From Viola odorata (Eukaryota > Streptophyta > Magnoliopsida > Malpighiales > Violaceae), in assembly GCA_963691705.1 (NCBI GenBank), contig OY829543.1, positions 44,152,855-44,216,854 of the forward strand: DNA of 64,000 bases, written 5' to 3'. The first letter of the stretch is position 1; every line of letters starts with the position of its first letter. This document shows positions 23,451 through 36,059 of this stretch, piece by piece. Position numbers and translations under genes: made by a program. The notes beneath the pieces were generated by a model. That model searched no databases, was not told where the DNA came from, and saw nothing but the letters and a program-made list of their open reading frames with translations.

Positions 23451-25002
23451 GACAATTCTCCAGCACCCTATTCCTTCGAATATGTGGCCCAAACAGGGAA
23501 TACGGCCACGACCCAACGCAAAGTGGTGTTCACATTCGCGGTAAATACTCCTAGCCAAGACTTACACGTGGTCCCATTTAACTACGGATACACGGTGGTC
23601 GCCACTCCTCCTGTCGCCGCACCAACAAGGCTCACTATCTGCGAAACCTCTCATATCAGGGGCATGACCCACACCGAAAAGTGCTACATATCGGAGGAAG
23701 TAGAGAAATAACGACAAGCCAAAGGAAAGAAAATCCTTTGGTCCACGAAGAGGCAGTAGAAGAGACACAAAGGTTGAACAAACCTGTAACCGAGGATGAG
23801 ACAACTGAGTTCCTCAAAATCATGAAACAGAGCGAGTTCAACATCATCAAACAGCTAAAGAAAACCCCGGCTCGTATTTCCATCATGGAGCCAATCCTTA
23901 CTTCAGAACCTCATCGCCAAGCTCTCCTAAAAGTCTTGAAACAGGCCTTCGTAACCAAGGATATTACCACAGAAGGGGTGGAGAACCTTGTCGGAAGAAT
24001 TCAAGCCCTAAGTAGCATTTCCTTCTCCAAAGGAGAAATCGACCCCGCAGGAAGAGGTCACAACAAAGCCTTGTATATCACGGTAGAATGCAAAGGACAT
24101 GTCATAGCGAAGGCTCTGATTGATAACGGGTCTGTACTGAATGTCATGCCCAAGCATGTCCTCGAACAACTATCGGTCGATCTTTCTCACATAAAGCCCA
24201 GCGGGATGATGGCAAGGGCTTTCGATGGCACCACTCGAGAGATCATCGGGAATTTTGAATTGGATATAGTCATCGGGCCCCACACTTTTGCCTTGACATT
24301 TCAGATCATAGAAATCCAACCAGCTTATAGCATGCTTCTAGGACGGCCATGGATCCATTCGGTAGGAGCCGTCCCCTCTCCCCTACATCAGTGCCTCAAG
24401 TACGTCAAAGATAATGCCCTCGTCACAATAAAGGCAGAGGAAGCCTTAATCCTGGCCAAACATTTGTCCGTGCCTTACATCGAGACTGCTGAAACCTTAG
24501 AGACTTCTTTTCAAGCCTTCGAAATCGTCAATGCGGATTGGATCCAGGAAAGATCCCCCGTTTTTGAAGCCTCGAATTCTGAAGTGGCCGAAACAACCAC
24601 TAAGTTAATACCAGAGGGAAATTTCCAACTAGGAAAAAGGCCCGGGGCCAAGTTACAAGGGTTAAAAGGCTTGGCATCTCCAAAGAGCTTCAGAGACCGC
24701 TTTGGTTTAGGGTACTAACCCAGCGAGACCGATTTTACCAAAATTGCCCAAGAAAAGAAAGAAAAGCAGCTGGCTAAGCTATTTAGACGTTTTGCGCCAA
24801 TTGGTAAAATGCAGATCCCCCATATCAGAACCATGTTCCCCTTCACAACTGAAACCATCAATGAAAGCCCGATCAGGGTATCAGACCTCCGTATTTGCAC
24901 TCTAGGAGAAGAAGAATCGTCGCCTAGTTCAGTCATTTTTGTAAAGAAGTCAGGGGAGTCTGTGTGCAATTGGACCACCACCATGGTTCCGGATGTCTCT
25001 CC

Positions 25003-25169
25003 ATAATTACTCCTTTTAAGAAAATAATAATAATAATAATAATAAAAAATAATGTGTGCACGTTTTCTTACGAAAATATTTTTGTAGGGACTCACGTTCC
25101 CCTTTGTTAAATATCAATATATGCAATTTTTGTTTTAAACATCTCTTCTTTTTCGCATTTTATTTTCAG
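25003..25169 (+). other. E2 intron remnant, donor GT mutated to AT
   Basis: The counterpart of the E1 intron. The acceptor TATTTTCAG (to 25169) is intact, but the donor reads CC|ATAATT instead of CC|GTAATT. An expanded ATA repeat (about 25022-25050) makes it 167 bp. With the donor lost, exon 1 would end at TAA 25004-25006 and RT could not be reached by this splice. Confidence 0.75.
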
Positions 25170-28100
25170 GATGAATATTAGTTCGGATTGTCTTGATAAA
25201 ACCTATGTCTTTACTGGCGAAGAAATTGTCGCCGCAACCAAAGACGAGGTCGAAATCCCCTACGAATTGGCCCGTTTACTGGAAAGTTCAGAGAAGGAAA
25301 TAACCCCTCATCGGGAGGAATTGGAAGAAGTAAATTTGGGGGCAAGCAATGAGAATCAGAAGTTGGTTAAGATCGAAACTACCCTCGACACGACTCAGAG
25401 AGAATGGTTGATTTCCCTCCTCAAAAACTACTCGGACGTGTTCGCATGGTCATACGCAAATATGCCAGGTCTTGATCCCCAGATAGTTGAGCATCGCATC
25501 CCGTTGAAGCCTGGGTTTAAACCTGTCAAACAAAAACTCTGGAGGATGCATCCAGATATCCTTTTGAAAATCAAAGAAGAAGTTACCAAGCAACTAGATG
25601 CGGGTTTCTTAAGAGTTGCCGAATACCTAGAATGGATCGCTAATATAGTGCCAATGCCTAAGAAAGATGGGAAAGTCCGCATGTGCGTGGACTTTCGGGA
25701 TGACTTCCCACTTCCTCATATCGACATCTTGGTGGATAGTGCCGCCAGTAATGATATGTTCTCCTTTATGGATGGATTTTCAGGATACAATCAGATCAAG
25801 ATGGCACCCGAAGACAGTGAAAAGACGACCTTCATCACACCCTGGGTAACCTTCTGCTACAAAGTATTGCCCTTTGGATTAAAGAACGCAGGAGCCACTT
25901 ACCAACGTGCTGCCGTCACCCTTTTCCATGACATGATGCATAAAGAATTGGAAATATATGTCGATGACATGATAGCCAAATCTCGTGGGACGCAAGATCA
26001 TGTAGACATCCTAAAGAAGGTATTTGGAAGGTTGAGACAATTTCAGCTATGGCTAAACCCAGCTAAGCGTACCTTTGGAGTGACCTCAGGAAAGTTGTTA
26101 GGATTCACCGTAAGTAACAAAGGCATAGAAATGGATCCTGATAAGATAAAGGTAATTTAAGAGCTACCCGCTCCCAGCACCGAAAAAGAAGTACGAAGCT
26201 TCTTAGGAAGCATAAACTACATCGCTCGCTTTATCCGCCAGTTAGCACTTACCTGCGAACCGATGTTCAAAATGTTAAGAAAACACGGAGATGCAAAATG
26301 GGATGAAGATTGCTAGAAAGCCTTTGAGAAAATCAAGACATATCTGCAAAGCCCACCTGTACTAGTTCCCCCGACGCTAGGACGTCCCTTGCTCATGTAT
26401 ATGATAGTCACGGCTAGCGCCATGGGCTGCGTTTTGGGACAGCACGATGAGTCAGGGAGGCTTGAACAAGCCATCTACTATTTCAGCAAAAAATTCAACA
26501 AATGTGAAATGTGCTACTCCATATTGGAACGAACTTGTTGCGCCCTAGCATGGTACGCCTGAAAGCTCCGGCAGTACATGTTGTATTACACGACATGGTT
26601 AATCTCCCGCATGGATCCCCTGAAGTACATCTTCGAGAAGCCGTATCTGTCGAGTCGCATTTGTAGATGGCAAGTCTTATTGGCCGAGCACGAGATCATA
26701 TATGTAACGCGGAAGGCGGTTAAGGCAAGCGCTCTTGCCGATCACTTGGCTGATCACGCCTTGGACGAATATGAGTCGTTGAGTTTTGACTTCCTAGATG
26801 AGGACATCATGTTAATTAATGATGAGATCGCAGAAGATCTTAGAGAAGATGATTGGTGGACCATGTTCTTCAACGATGCGGTGAACCTCTCAGGCAAGGG
26901 AGTAGGAGCCGTGGTCATAGCCCTAGATGGCCGTCAATTCCCCATAGCATGCAAGTTGAACTTCCCATGCACCAACAACATCGCCGAGTACGAGGCATGC
27001 ATCAACGGTCTTACGGCTGCAATCGACTTAAAAGTAAAAAAGCTTAAAATCTTCAGCGATTCGGCCCTTGTCATCTACCAAGCCCAGGATTTATGGCAGA
27101 CACGGGATTCCAAGCTCATCCCTTATCAAACGTTACTCACCTAACTCATGAGGGAATTCGAAGAAACCAAATTCGACCGAGTCGACAGAGAAAAGAACCG
27201 CTTCGCAGACGCGTTAGCCACGTTGGCCTCGATGTTCAAGTTAGAATGCAGAGTAATGCTTCAACCATTGAGAGTAGAAGTAAAGGAAACACCGGCATGC
27301 TGTGTCACCTTGGAAGAAGAACCAGACGGGAAGCCATGGTTCCACGACTTAGTACGATTTATCAGAAACTGGGAGTATCCACCGGGGGCAAGCCGAGTTA
27401 GCAAAAGGACCCTCCAACGCTTGGCTTTAGATTCCTACCTCGACAGTGAGGTTTTGTATAAAAGGAGAGCTGATGGAACTATACTTCATTGCATCACCAT
27501 GGTTGAGGCCAAGAAAATCATAACGGAGATCCACGAAGGGGTTTGTTCCACACACGCAAGTGGGCATATGATGGCAAGACAAATAATGAGACAAGCTTAT
27601 TTTTGGGCTCACCGTCGAACGAGATTGCATCGACTACTTTCGAAAATACCACAAATGTCAGATTTACGCGGACCATCTCCATGTCCCTCCGGCCCCTCTC
27701 TTCAGTATGACATCGCTTTGGCCTTTCGCGATGTAGGGAATCGACATCATCGGCCAAATTCATCCGAAAGCCTTTAATGGTCATCGCTTCATCCTCGTGG
27801 CAATCGATTACTTCACCAAGTGGGTGGAAGCCGCCTCTTACTCTAACATCACCCAGAAAACAACCATGCGATTCATTGAGAAGAACATCATTTGCCGCCA
27901 TGGGGTCCCGGAAATGATCATCACAAACAACGACATTAATCTGAACGGAAAAATGATCGACGGTCTTTGCCAATGTTGGAAGGTGAAGCACCGAAACTCA
28001 TCACCATATCGTCCAAAAATGAACGGCGCAGTCGAAGTAGCAAACAAAAACTTGAAGAAAATCATCCAAAAAATGGTGGTCACTCACAAAGACTGGTATG

Positions 28101-28585
28101 ACATGCTTCCCTTTGCACTGCATGCTTACCAGATAGCAACTCGTACGTCCACAGGGGCAACTCCCTACTCTTTAGTCTACGGTATGGAAGCCATAATTCC
28201 TCTTAAGGTAGAAATCCCATCCCTCAGAATCCTGGCAGAATCAGAAGTAGAAGAATCAGATTGGGCAAGGGTGAGGTGCGAGCAGTTAAACCTCATTCCT
28301 GAGAAATGCTTGGCCGCTATCTGCCATACGCAATTGTATCAGCAAAGGATGGCCAACGCTTATAACAAGAAAGTGCGACCTCGCAAGTTCAAGACCAGGG
28401 ATTTAGTGTTGAAAAAGATTCTCCCTCATTAGGAGGCTAGTCAAAGAAAGTGGGCCCCGAAGTACGAGGGTCCGTATTTAGTTAAAAGTGCATTCTCGGG
28501 GGGTGCCCTAATGCTAACCAATATGGATGGGGATGACCTGCCAAGACCAGTAAATGTCGATGCCGTCAAGATGTATTTTGCCTAA
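25170..28585 (+). pseudogene. E2 pol exon 2: RT, RNase H, second RNase H, integrase; multiply broken
   Basis: It starts ATG at 25171 and ends TAA at 28583. RT keeps YVDD at 25957-25968 but has lost eight residues (the LNRASPKD motif, a 24-bp in-frame deletion at about 25701). Stops lie at 26158, about 26314, about 26561, 27142, about 27734 and about 28430, each at a Gln, Arg or Trp codon of E1. An extra G near 27605 shifts the frame in integrase. Two catalytic positions are changed: the second RNase H starts Asn-Asp (26872-26877) instead of Asp-Gly, and the second integrase Asp is Asn (27926-27928). No chromodomain. Confidence 0.92.
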
Positions 28586-29799
28586 GGGTTCGCGGACTGT
28601 GCATCTCGTCAAATAAAAGACATAGAGTTTTATCATGACAATACCGCCCAAATGTTTATTCAGAATTAATAAAATGAGTTTTTTTAGGAAATACTTGTTA
28701 TTTAAAGTTTTTTCTTAAACTTGTGAGATGACAAAATGAGGCATGGTATTGGCGGCTCCCAAGGAGTAGTTCGAGACACAAGACTCAGCATTTAGACTAA
28801 CGCCACTAATCAATCTTAAGTTTTGCAGGAACATAATGTCTCACACCTCATCTCATCATCGCGATAGGACCAGGGAATCCCCCTCGTAGCAGCTCCTGAA
28901 TTGCCGCAGCAGGCCGCCTTAAAGAGCAAATCAGGAAAGATTTTAAAAACCAGTCACTATCTAAATTGAAAAATTCTTTTTCCTCGCAATACTACCAGCA
29001 CATCCTGCAACCAGTCTCAAAGGACTGAATGCATAAAGGGAGATCACCACGTAAAGCTATCATCCGATCATCGAGAGGATTGTCTGAACCTGTAACACTA
29101 TTCAAGAACTTAAGGGCCATCCATCGAGAATCCGTGGGGCACCGTTAGAATTTTGCAGCAATACTATTATCCAGTTTGAGCGAGGACTGAATGCTGGACC
29201 CCCGGACAGGTTCTAAATTTTTAGGGTCGGACCGGGCTGGTTCCGGTTCTGATCCGGAATTTAATTTTTTTTTTTAAAATAACATTTAAAATATAAAAGA
29301 AAAAAAATGAGGACTTTTAAGGCACCCAAAAAATAGGCGTTTGTCGCTATTTGAGACAAGCGCACGGTATTCTTTAGCAAAAGGCGAAAGAATAATTTTG
29401 GTCTAAATGGGCTCAAACTTTTGATATATATAGCATTCGAAAGTGATGTAGTTCTTGTGTTTGAGCGATGCGGTATTCCTTCCATTTGCTTTTTAAGTTT
29501 TTATTATTAATTCATCATCTTACTTTTGGGCCTCATTTGTCCATGTGTATTGGGTCATTAACCATGGCCTTCTTGCATCCACTCTTTCTAATTTTCCCAT
29601 CCCTCCCAAATAATAAAAGCATCAAGTGCTCAAGAAGAAAAGAAAGGAATAACAACATTATAACAAAAATATAAAATATTTAACCGTATATTTCCTCAGA
29701 TATTCTCTTTGTCCATTACAAAGATACAAGTAAGAGATTAATTATTTCATTCAAGCATTTTCGGCCCTTAAAATATGACCGTTCTTTTAATATTATTTA

Positions 29800-30770
29800 T
29801 AATTTTATGACAATTGATAATAATTAATAGCTATATTATTAATAATTAATGGTCTTACTTTATACATATTAACTATATAAATGACTATTATAATTTACAA
29901 TAATACATTACTGGCATAATTAAAATTTCATAATACATTAGTAATTTAAACATTAATACAATTTAAATTAAAAGCATAAAACTCTAAACAATTAGTAAAT
30001 TTTAATTCTATGACAATTGATAATAATTAATAACTATATTATTAATAATTAATAGTCTTACTTTATACATATTAACTATATAAATGGCTATTACAATTTA
30101 CAATAATATATTACTAGTATGTGTCATCTTAACTATATAAATGGCTATTACAAAATTATTTCTTAGTTCATATAACGTCTTTAATAAAATTTTGTATTTA
30201 AAATAAAAAAGAAAAAGAAAAAATGAGGACTTTTAATTGAGTTTAAAAGAAAAAAAAGGAAAAATGCATAATACATTAGTAATTTAAACATTAATACAAT
30301 TTAAATTAAAAGCTTAAAACTCTAAAAAATTAGTAAATTTTAATTTTATGACAATTGATAATAATTAATAACTATATTATTAATAATTAATAGTCTTACT
30401 TTATACATATTAACTATATAAATGGCTATTACAATTTACAATAATATATTACTAGTATGTGTCATCTTAACTATATAAATGGCTGTTAAAATTTTATTTC
30501 TTAGTTCATATAACGTACTTAATAAAATTTTGTATTTAAAATAACAAATAAAAAGAAAAAATGATGACTTTTAATTTAGTTTAAAAGAAAAAAAAGGAAA
30601 AAATGCATAATACAATTTAAATTAAAAGCATAAAACTCTAAACAATTAGTAAATTTTAATTTTATGACAATTGATAATAATTAATAGCTATATTATTAAG
30701 AATTAATGGTCTTATTTTATACATATTAACTATATAAATGGCTATTACAATTTACAACTATATTACTAGA
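29800..30770 (+). repeat. AT-rich direct repeats inside hAT-2
   Basis: Four copies of a unit containing GACAATTGATAATAATTAAT and TACATATTAACTATATAAATG (near 29808, 30012, 30350 and 30665), each followed by variable AT-rich sequence. Copies two and three also share the stretch from TTTCTTAGTTCATATAACGT to AAAAAAAGGAAAAA. Internal tandem growth after or before insertion. Confidence 0.75.
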
Positions 30771-30856
30771 AATAAATATATATGCATGAGGAATTTTAAT
30801 ATAGTATAGAAGGAAAAAAGAAAGAGGAGGAGTTAAGTTTAGAAAAAAAGAAGAAG

Positions 30857-30930
30857 TGGGAGGCAAGAGGATTTGAACCTCTCCCCTTTAATATAATAAG
30901 TAGTGAGTTAACCATTAAACCAAATGGACA

Positions 30931-30931
<1 letters not shown>
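30857..30931 (-). other. tRNA-like segment in hAT-2
   Basis: On the minus strand a TTGGTTTAATGGTTAAC stretch resembles a box A, and GGTTCAAATCC fits box B. The T-arm is perfect: AGAGG-TTCAAAT-CCTCT (plus strand 30866-30882). The acceptor and anticodon arms do not fold convincingly, so this is not called a functional tRNA. It may be a tRNA-derived (SINE-like) piece carried by the transposon. Confidence 0.5.
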
Positions 30932-30934
<3 letters not shown>

Positions 30935-30975
<41 letters not shown>

Positions 30976-30988
30976 TTTTATATATATA
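30935..30988 (+). repeat. TA microsatellite
   Basis: About 50 bp of TA with two short interruptions (TATATTTATATTTTTATATA) between the tRNA-like piece and the right subterminal region of hAT-2. Confidence 0.85.
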
Positions 30989-32106
30989 TTTCCGGTTCTA
31001 CCGGTTCTCTGGGCCGGTTCCCAGATTTTGAGGGTAGGAGAATCGGACCGAACTGGAACTTTTCGGTCTGGTCCGGTCCGGGTCAAAAAAAGGACGGTTC
31101 CGGTTCGGTTTTCGGTTCGGTCTGGTTCTTGTACACCCCTAATGTCATTTCTGTTTTCGAATCGACTTTCCTTTTCTACTCCGTTGTCCCCTTTTTTTTT
31201 CGCAGGGACTTGAATCACGCCATTGTCGTCCGCATAAAGCTCGTGGAAGACGCCCTCGCAGCCCCGCCGCACATTTCAGGGGAGTCCATCTTTCTTCCCC
31301 CCTTATTAAAATTCATTTTAGTTCCTGCTCACTTTGTTAGCTTTAATTTGCATACGGTCGTCTGGCCCACTGGGGGCAACCCTTTAGATTTTCGTTGGAC
31401 TCTTGCAAATAGGTCGTCCCCCGCGTCCTATCTTTAAACTATCAATCAATCAAAAAATCTTTTTTTAGCCCGGCTAAAACAAAAAATCCATACTACTCTC
31501 ATAGCATATTCATGCATTTCATAGGTTGAGGGTGTTCAATCCCTCTGTTAAGTAAGGCATCCATCAAAATTACGTATCATACATGATCTTACTTGCTTGC
31601 TCTTATATCCACGATTTGCTCAGACGTAAGCAGTCACAGACAAATCTCGGTAAGCATTTTCGAGCCATCGCGCCTTATCTTTTCATGAGTGTAAGTGCCT
31701 GACGAAGTTCTAGTTGAATTCACATAATATCCAGGGTACATGTGCCATTAGACATGGGATAGAAGTAAAATGACATGGGACTTTTACGATTTTCTCCATT
31801 TTTTCATTTTTTCCCTCTTCCCACCACATATGCCATCACTCCTAAGGATATAAGAAAAAAACCTTCACTATCACTCATACCCCGAGAGCCAAGGAGCAGT
31901 GTCAGCTAAGATTACTAGCCGAAGGTAAAAAGCACGCCAAGTTCAAGTTCACGACAAAAGAGACGGAAAAATTCACCAAAGGATCGTTGAGAACCATCGC
32001 TGGAGAGAGGCCAAAAAACCCTAAGATGAAGGCCGAGGCCTTAAGGCAGAACTGGAAGAGATCGAGACAAAGGTTGTACTTGCTATGCTCTCTGATGCAT
32101 TTCATA

Positions 32107-32152
32107 TAAAAAAAAAGAAGAAAAAAAAAGAAAAAGAAAAGAAAAAGGGAGA
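32107..32152 (+). repeat. E2 internal purine (A/G) tract
   Basis: About 46 bases, all A or G, at the place equivalent to E1 7860-7970, followed by GAAATGCTCAGA as in E1. It is shorter than in E1 and E3. Confidence 0.7.
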
Positions 32153-32929
32153 AATGCTCAGAAGCGTTCAAAAAACACAACAATCGAAAAACAGAAGCAA
32201 GCACAGCCCAGGGACAACTAAACTCAAGAAATCTCGAGAAAAACATTTCCCAGTAAAGACTCGAGAAAAAGGGCCCAGGGCCAACTCAAGCAGTAAATCT
32301 CAAAAAGTACAACGACGACATTCCCAGTGAAGACTCGAGAAGAAAAAGGGCCCAGAACCAACTCAAGAAATCTCGAAGGAAACATTCCCCAGCAAAGACT
32401 TGAGAAAAGGGCCCCTGGCCAACGGGAAAACAACAGTCCCAGCAAGGATCCAAGAGCTCATGCACTCTGTCGAGAAAGCACCCCCAGCAAAAAATGAAAG
32501 AACTCGCGCGCCTTGCCCTCGTTAGGGCCAATCGACAAGCGTTACTCATCAAAAACCTTCAAACTCTTCAAAAAAGCACATCTTTATTAAAACAAGCTTC
32601 TTTCTAGACATTTCATATCCCTTCATTATTTTCCGTGAAAGTCCAATCGATTATTAGAATGCTCATGCATGTGCATCTTCATTTGAAGTCTATTCACTCG
32701 GATTGACATTGCGAATTTGAAATTATGTACCATGTTAGTTGCATCTTTATGAGCGTAAAACACTTAACCTTGTTTCAGAGCGTGAGTGCAAACACTAATA
32801 TCAAGTGAGGATTGCTTACGGCTGCAAATTGTGGGAAAGTCTTGTCCTTGGGGTCGTTACCTCCTGAACAGGATGCAGATGCACTCTAGGTTCGTATCAA
32901 GGCTGCTGGTAACAAAAGTGAACGACTTC

Positions 32930-34510
32930 CTTCCCTAGAGTGATTGAACATCCTTAGCTTTATATTTCCTCCTCCCAGAGTGATCATTTGCATTTTTCTC
33001 CTCCTAGAGTGACATCATACATTTCCTCCTCCTAGAGTTACAGCATCTACGTTTCGTCCTCCTAAAGTGACGATTAGTTTATTTCTGCACCTCGCGTCTT
33101 ACCCTACGGGATTGACGTCATTTAAATTTCCGCATTTTTACATTTTCTCCTCCTAGAGTGACAACTTTATATTTCCTCCTCCCAGAATGACAACATCGGT
33201 ATTTTTCTCCTCCTAGAGTGACATCATTCACATTTCCTCCTCCTAGAGTGACCTTAGTTTAATTTCCGCATTTCACGTCTTCTCCTATGGGATTGACGCT
33301 GTTTACATTTTCGTACTGTATATCTCTTCCTATAGTGACAACATCGGTATTTTTCTCCTCCTAGAGTGACATCATTCGCATTTCCTCCTCCTATAGTGAC
33401 CTTAGTTTAATTTCCGCATTTCACGTCTTCTCCCACGGGATTGACGTCGTTTACATTTCCGTACTGTATATCTCCTCCCATAGTGACAACATCTGCATTT
33501 TTCTCCTCCTAGAGTGACATCATTTGCATTTCCTCCTCCTAGAGTGACCTTAATTTAATTCCTGCATTTCGCGTCTTCTCCAACGGGATTGATGTCGTTT
33601 ACATTTCTTTACTGCATTTCCTCCTCCCAGAGTGACAGCATCTGCATTTTCCTCCTCCCAGAGTGACATCATTTGCATTTACCTCCTCCCAGAGTGACAA
33701 CATTACATTTCCCCCTCCTAGAGTGACATTAGTTACATTTTCCTTCCAGAGTGATATCGTTACATTTCAAAACATCGTTACATCTTCCTCCTAGAATAAC
33801 ACCTTTTTGCATTTACACCCCTAGTGGAGTCATCATTTACCTTTCCATAATTCACTTTTTGTTCCTGTCAAGGAAGTCGTCATTAAACAATTCTACAATT
33901 TATGTTTCCCTTAATATCCGTATAGATCTAAATTTACATCTTTGCAGGACGTCCGGTGAAAACTCGATTCACGCAATGGCTTCCAAACCTATCTCCTTCC
34001 AGAGTGACATCAACAGATTACCTCCTCCCAGAGTGGCAGCATAAATTCCCTCATCACCGAATAACACCCTCAAAAGCATACCTCCTCCTAGAGTGACATC
34101 GACGATTATCTCCTCCCAGAGCGACAACATCAAAATTATCCCATCAGATTGACATCCCCGAATGTATCTCCTCCCAGAGTGACATCAACGAATGACATCA
34201 TCAAATTATATCTCCTCCCAGAGTGACATCTACGGCTTATCTCCTCCTAGAGTGACATTAACAATTACTTCCTCCTAGAGTGACATCTACGACTTATCTC
34301 CTCCCAGAGTGACATCAACGAACTTTTTCCTCCCAAAGTGACATCATCACGCTCTTTTAAGGACGTCCGGTCAAAACTCGATTCATGCAATGGCTTCCAA
34401 ACTTATCTCCTCCCAGAATGACATCAACAATTACTTCCTCCCAGAGTGACGTCTACGACTTATCTCCTCCCAGGGTGACATCAACGAACTTTTTCCTCCC
34501 AGAGTGACAT
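32930..34510 (+). repeat. E2 3' UTR minisatellite, core CTCCTCCCAGAGTGACATC
   Basis: The same core as in E1, with different copy number and order. A roughly 120-140-bp higher unit (TTAGTTTAATTTCCGCATTT, CACGTCTTCTCC, GGGATTGACGT) repeats four times between 33070 and 33600. A second duplicated block (GGACGTCCGGT to ATGGCTTCCAAAC) is at 33948 and 34363. Confidence 0.88.
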
Positions 34511-34574
34511 CATCACACTCTTTTAAGGTAAGACCTGCTATGTCGCCAAAATTCGGATATGTTGGGGCAACCGT

Positions 34575-34622
34575 CTTTACTGCTTATCAAATACTTCGAT
34601 AAGATAGTAAAGAGGGGGGAAA
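34575..34622 (+). promoter_or_regulatory. E2 polypurine tract with overlapping stem-loop
   Basis: AAAGAGGGGGGAAA ends at the LTR. CTTTACTGCTTATC (34575-34588) pairs with GATAAGATAGTAAAG (34598-34612) with one bulge; the right arm runs into the purine tract. Confidence 0.78.
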
Positions 34623-36059
34623 TGTTGATACCCGAATTTTGACGCCATTTAAATTGAATTTATCATTTTACTTAAAATTACTATCATTCTTAATTAATTT
34701 ACTGTCGTTAGTTTATTTTTTTTAATTCTCGTCACATTTTATCATCGTTATTATTGTCCTCAGCATCATAAATCGCATTTTTAATTTTTTGTCACAGTAT
34801 TTTCAGCCTTAAAAATGCTATTTTTAATTATCCGTTAGTCATTCGCTATTTATTTTTTCGTTTTAGGTCATCGCATAAAATTTAGAATTTTTAGTATTTT
34901 ATCATATTTTTTAGCATTTTTTATTTTTTTATTATTTTTGTTCGAGCTTTTATTGGACCCGAGTAAGTTCGCTCAAACCATTGATCGAACGCGTTATTTC
35001 TTCAGTTGGCAATTACCTACTCTTTTTTTCATTCACGCTAGTCAACTTCATTTCGTGCAATTTTTGTCGTAATGTCATTTATTTTTCGTTCGAACATATT
35101 CATGTTTCCGAACGAGAAAATAAACACGTTAAAATAATTTTTTTCTTCATTCGCTGTCGACTAGTTAGTCCGTCTCATTTTTCTCTACAACTTGGTCACC
35201 TCGGATTTTTGAGCTCTCTCATGTCAAGCGAGTTCGCTCCTACCACTACCCGAGTCAAATATCCCGTTCGAGCTCATTTTTGTTGCCAAGTGAAATTTCT
35301 CGGAGAAAAGGCTCGAACATCTTTTCTTATTGGCCAATTATTTTCTATTATTTTTCAAGATCGCGCCACCTCTTTTTATTTAGTAAAATTAATTCCCTAG
35401 TATTTTTCCAGTTCGAACCTTCCTCGTTCACAAATGATTTTTTTATTGAGGCTCGGGATGAACTTTTGTTGCACACTGTATATCAATTCGCTCGTCTTAT
35501 TTTTCTCTACGTGCTGACACTTTCGACATGAGTTTTCAAAATATTTGGTCGCAAAGATGGCTCGAAGCCATTTAAATAAATTAAACAAAAACTCTTGATC
35601 ATCACCGTAGATCTGGTTGACCAAGGAAAGTCAACCCAATCAACGATTCACAAATTAAGCATGCATGGTATGCATGCACAGTGGCGATGAGCAGCAGTAG
35701 AGCAAGCCACCGAGCTGCTTGCTCCCGTCCCCTCCCCATTACATCCACCGCGTCCTGTCCCGTCCGCCATCATCACCTAGCCTTGCCAGCGCATGAGTTG
35801 CAGCGCCGCGCCTCGACCTCACTCGCCAAAAAGCCTATAAATACGATGCCCTCTCCTTCAGTTTCAAGCTTTGTTGGTAAGCTTTTTTTCTTGCTTTTTT
35901 CCGGCCATTTTCGATTTTAATTTTTAGGATGAGGTTTTGATCAAATAAATTGCTTATTTTTATGCCATTAAATCATACATATGCGATAGATTAAATACAT
36001 ATTTTTAGTTTGCTTAATTGTTAGGTAAATTTTGTGAATTAATTGTTTTTCGTAATTAC
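34623..36059 (+). repeat. LTR C part 1: 3' LTR of E2, left segment
   Basis: It starts TGTTGATACCCGAATTTTG and contains TATAAATA at 35836-35843. It is interrupted at ATTAC (36055-36059), the target duplication of E4. The reading 35900-36059 matches LTR B 13705-13905. Confidence 0.9.

Larger units (their letters stand above)
20611..25002 (+). pseudogene. E2 gag-protease (exon 1), broken by stops and frameshifts
   Basis: ATG at 20611 is chosen because the E3 gag starts at the matching place. The order is a coiled-coil N-terminus (IAELEEQVKITTKRA), a Pro-rich linker, the capsid domain (about 21240-21620), a second Pro-rich linker, two tandem nucleocapsid modules (22100-22638 and 22928-23450), then protease with Asp-Asn-Gly-Ser at 24122-24133. 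Frameshifts lie near 21305, 21690, 23205 and 23730. Stops include 21519, 21564, 22154, 22535, 22784, 22904 and 24716. Most replace Gln codons of the relatives. The TAG at 21564 is shared with E3. Confidence 0.85.
29205..31141. mobile_element. hAT-2: degenerate hAT-like element in the E2 3' UTR
   Basis: The right end TGTACACCCCTA (to 31141) is a hAT-type terminus preceded by about 140 bp of GGTTCGG/CCGGTCC motifs. The left side (about 29205-29265) has complementary motifs (GGGTCGGACCGGGCTGG), but the TIR and left target duplication cannot be found, so the left limit is approximate. E1 sequence resumes exactly after the right end. Inside are repeated AT-rich units, a TA microsatellite and a tRNA-like segment. 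No transposase. Confidence 0.7.
28586..34622 (+). other. E2 3' untranslated region
   Basis: The first 250 bp match E1 (GACATAGAGTTTTATCATGACAA and following). hAT-2 interrupts at about 29205-31141; after it the match to E1 resumes at ATGTCATTTCTG. Conserved blocks are at 31590-31800 and 32660-32905, with an A/G tract between and the minisatellite after. No gene is visible; open stretches are short and not shared with E1. Confidence 0.75.
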
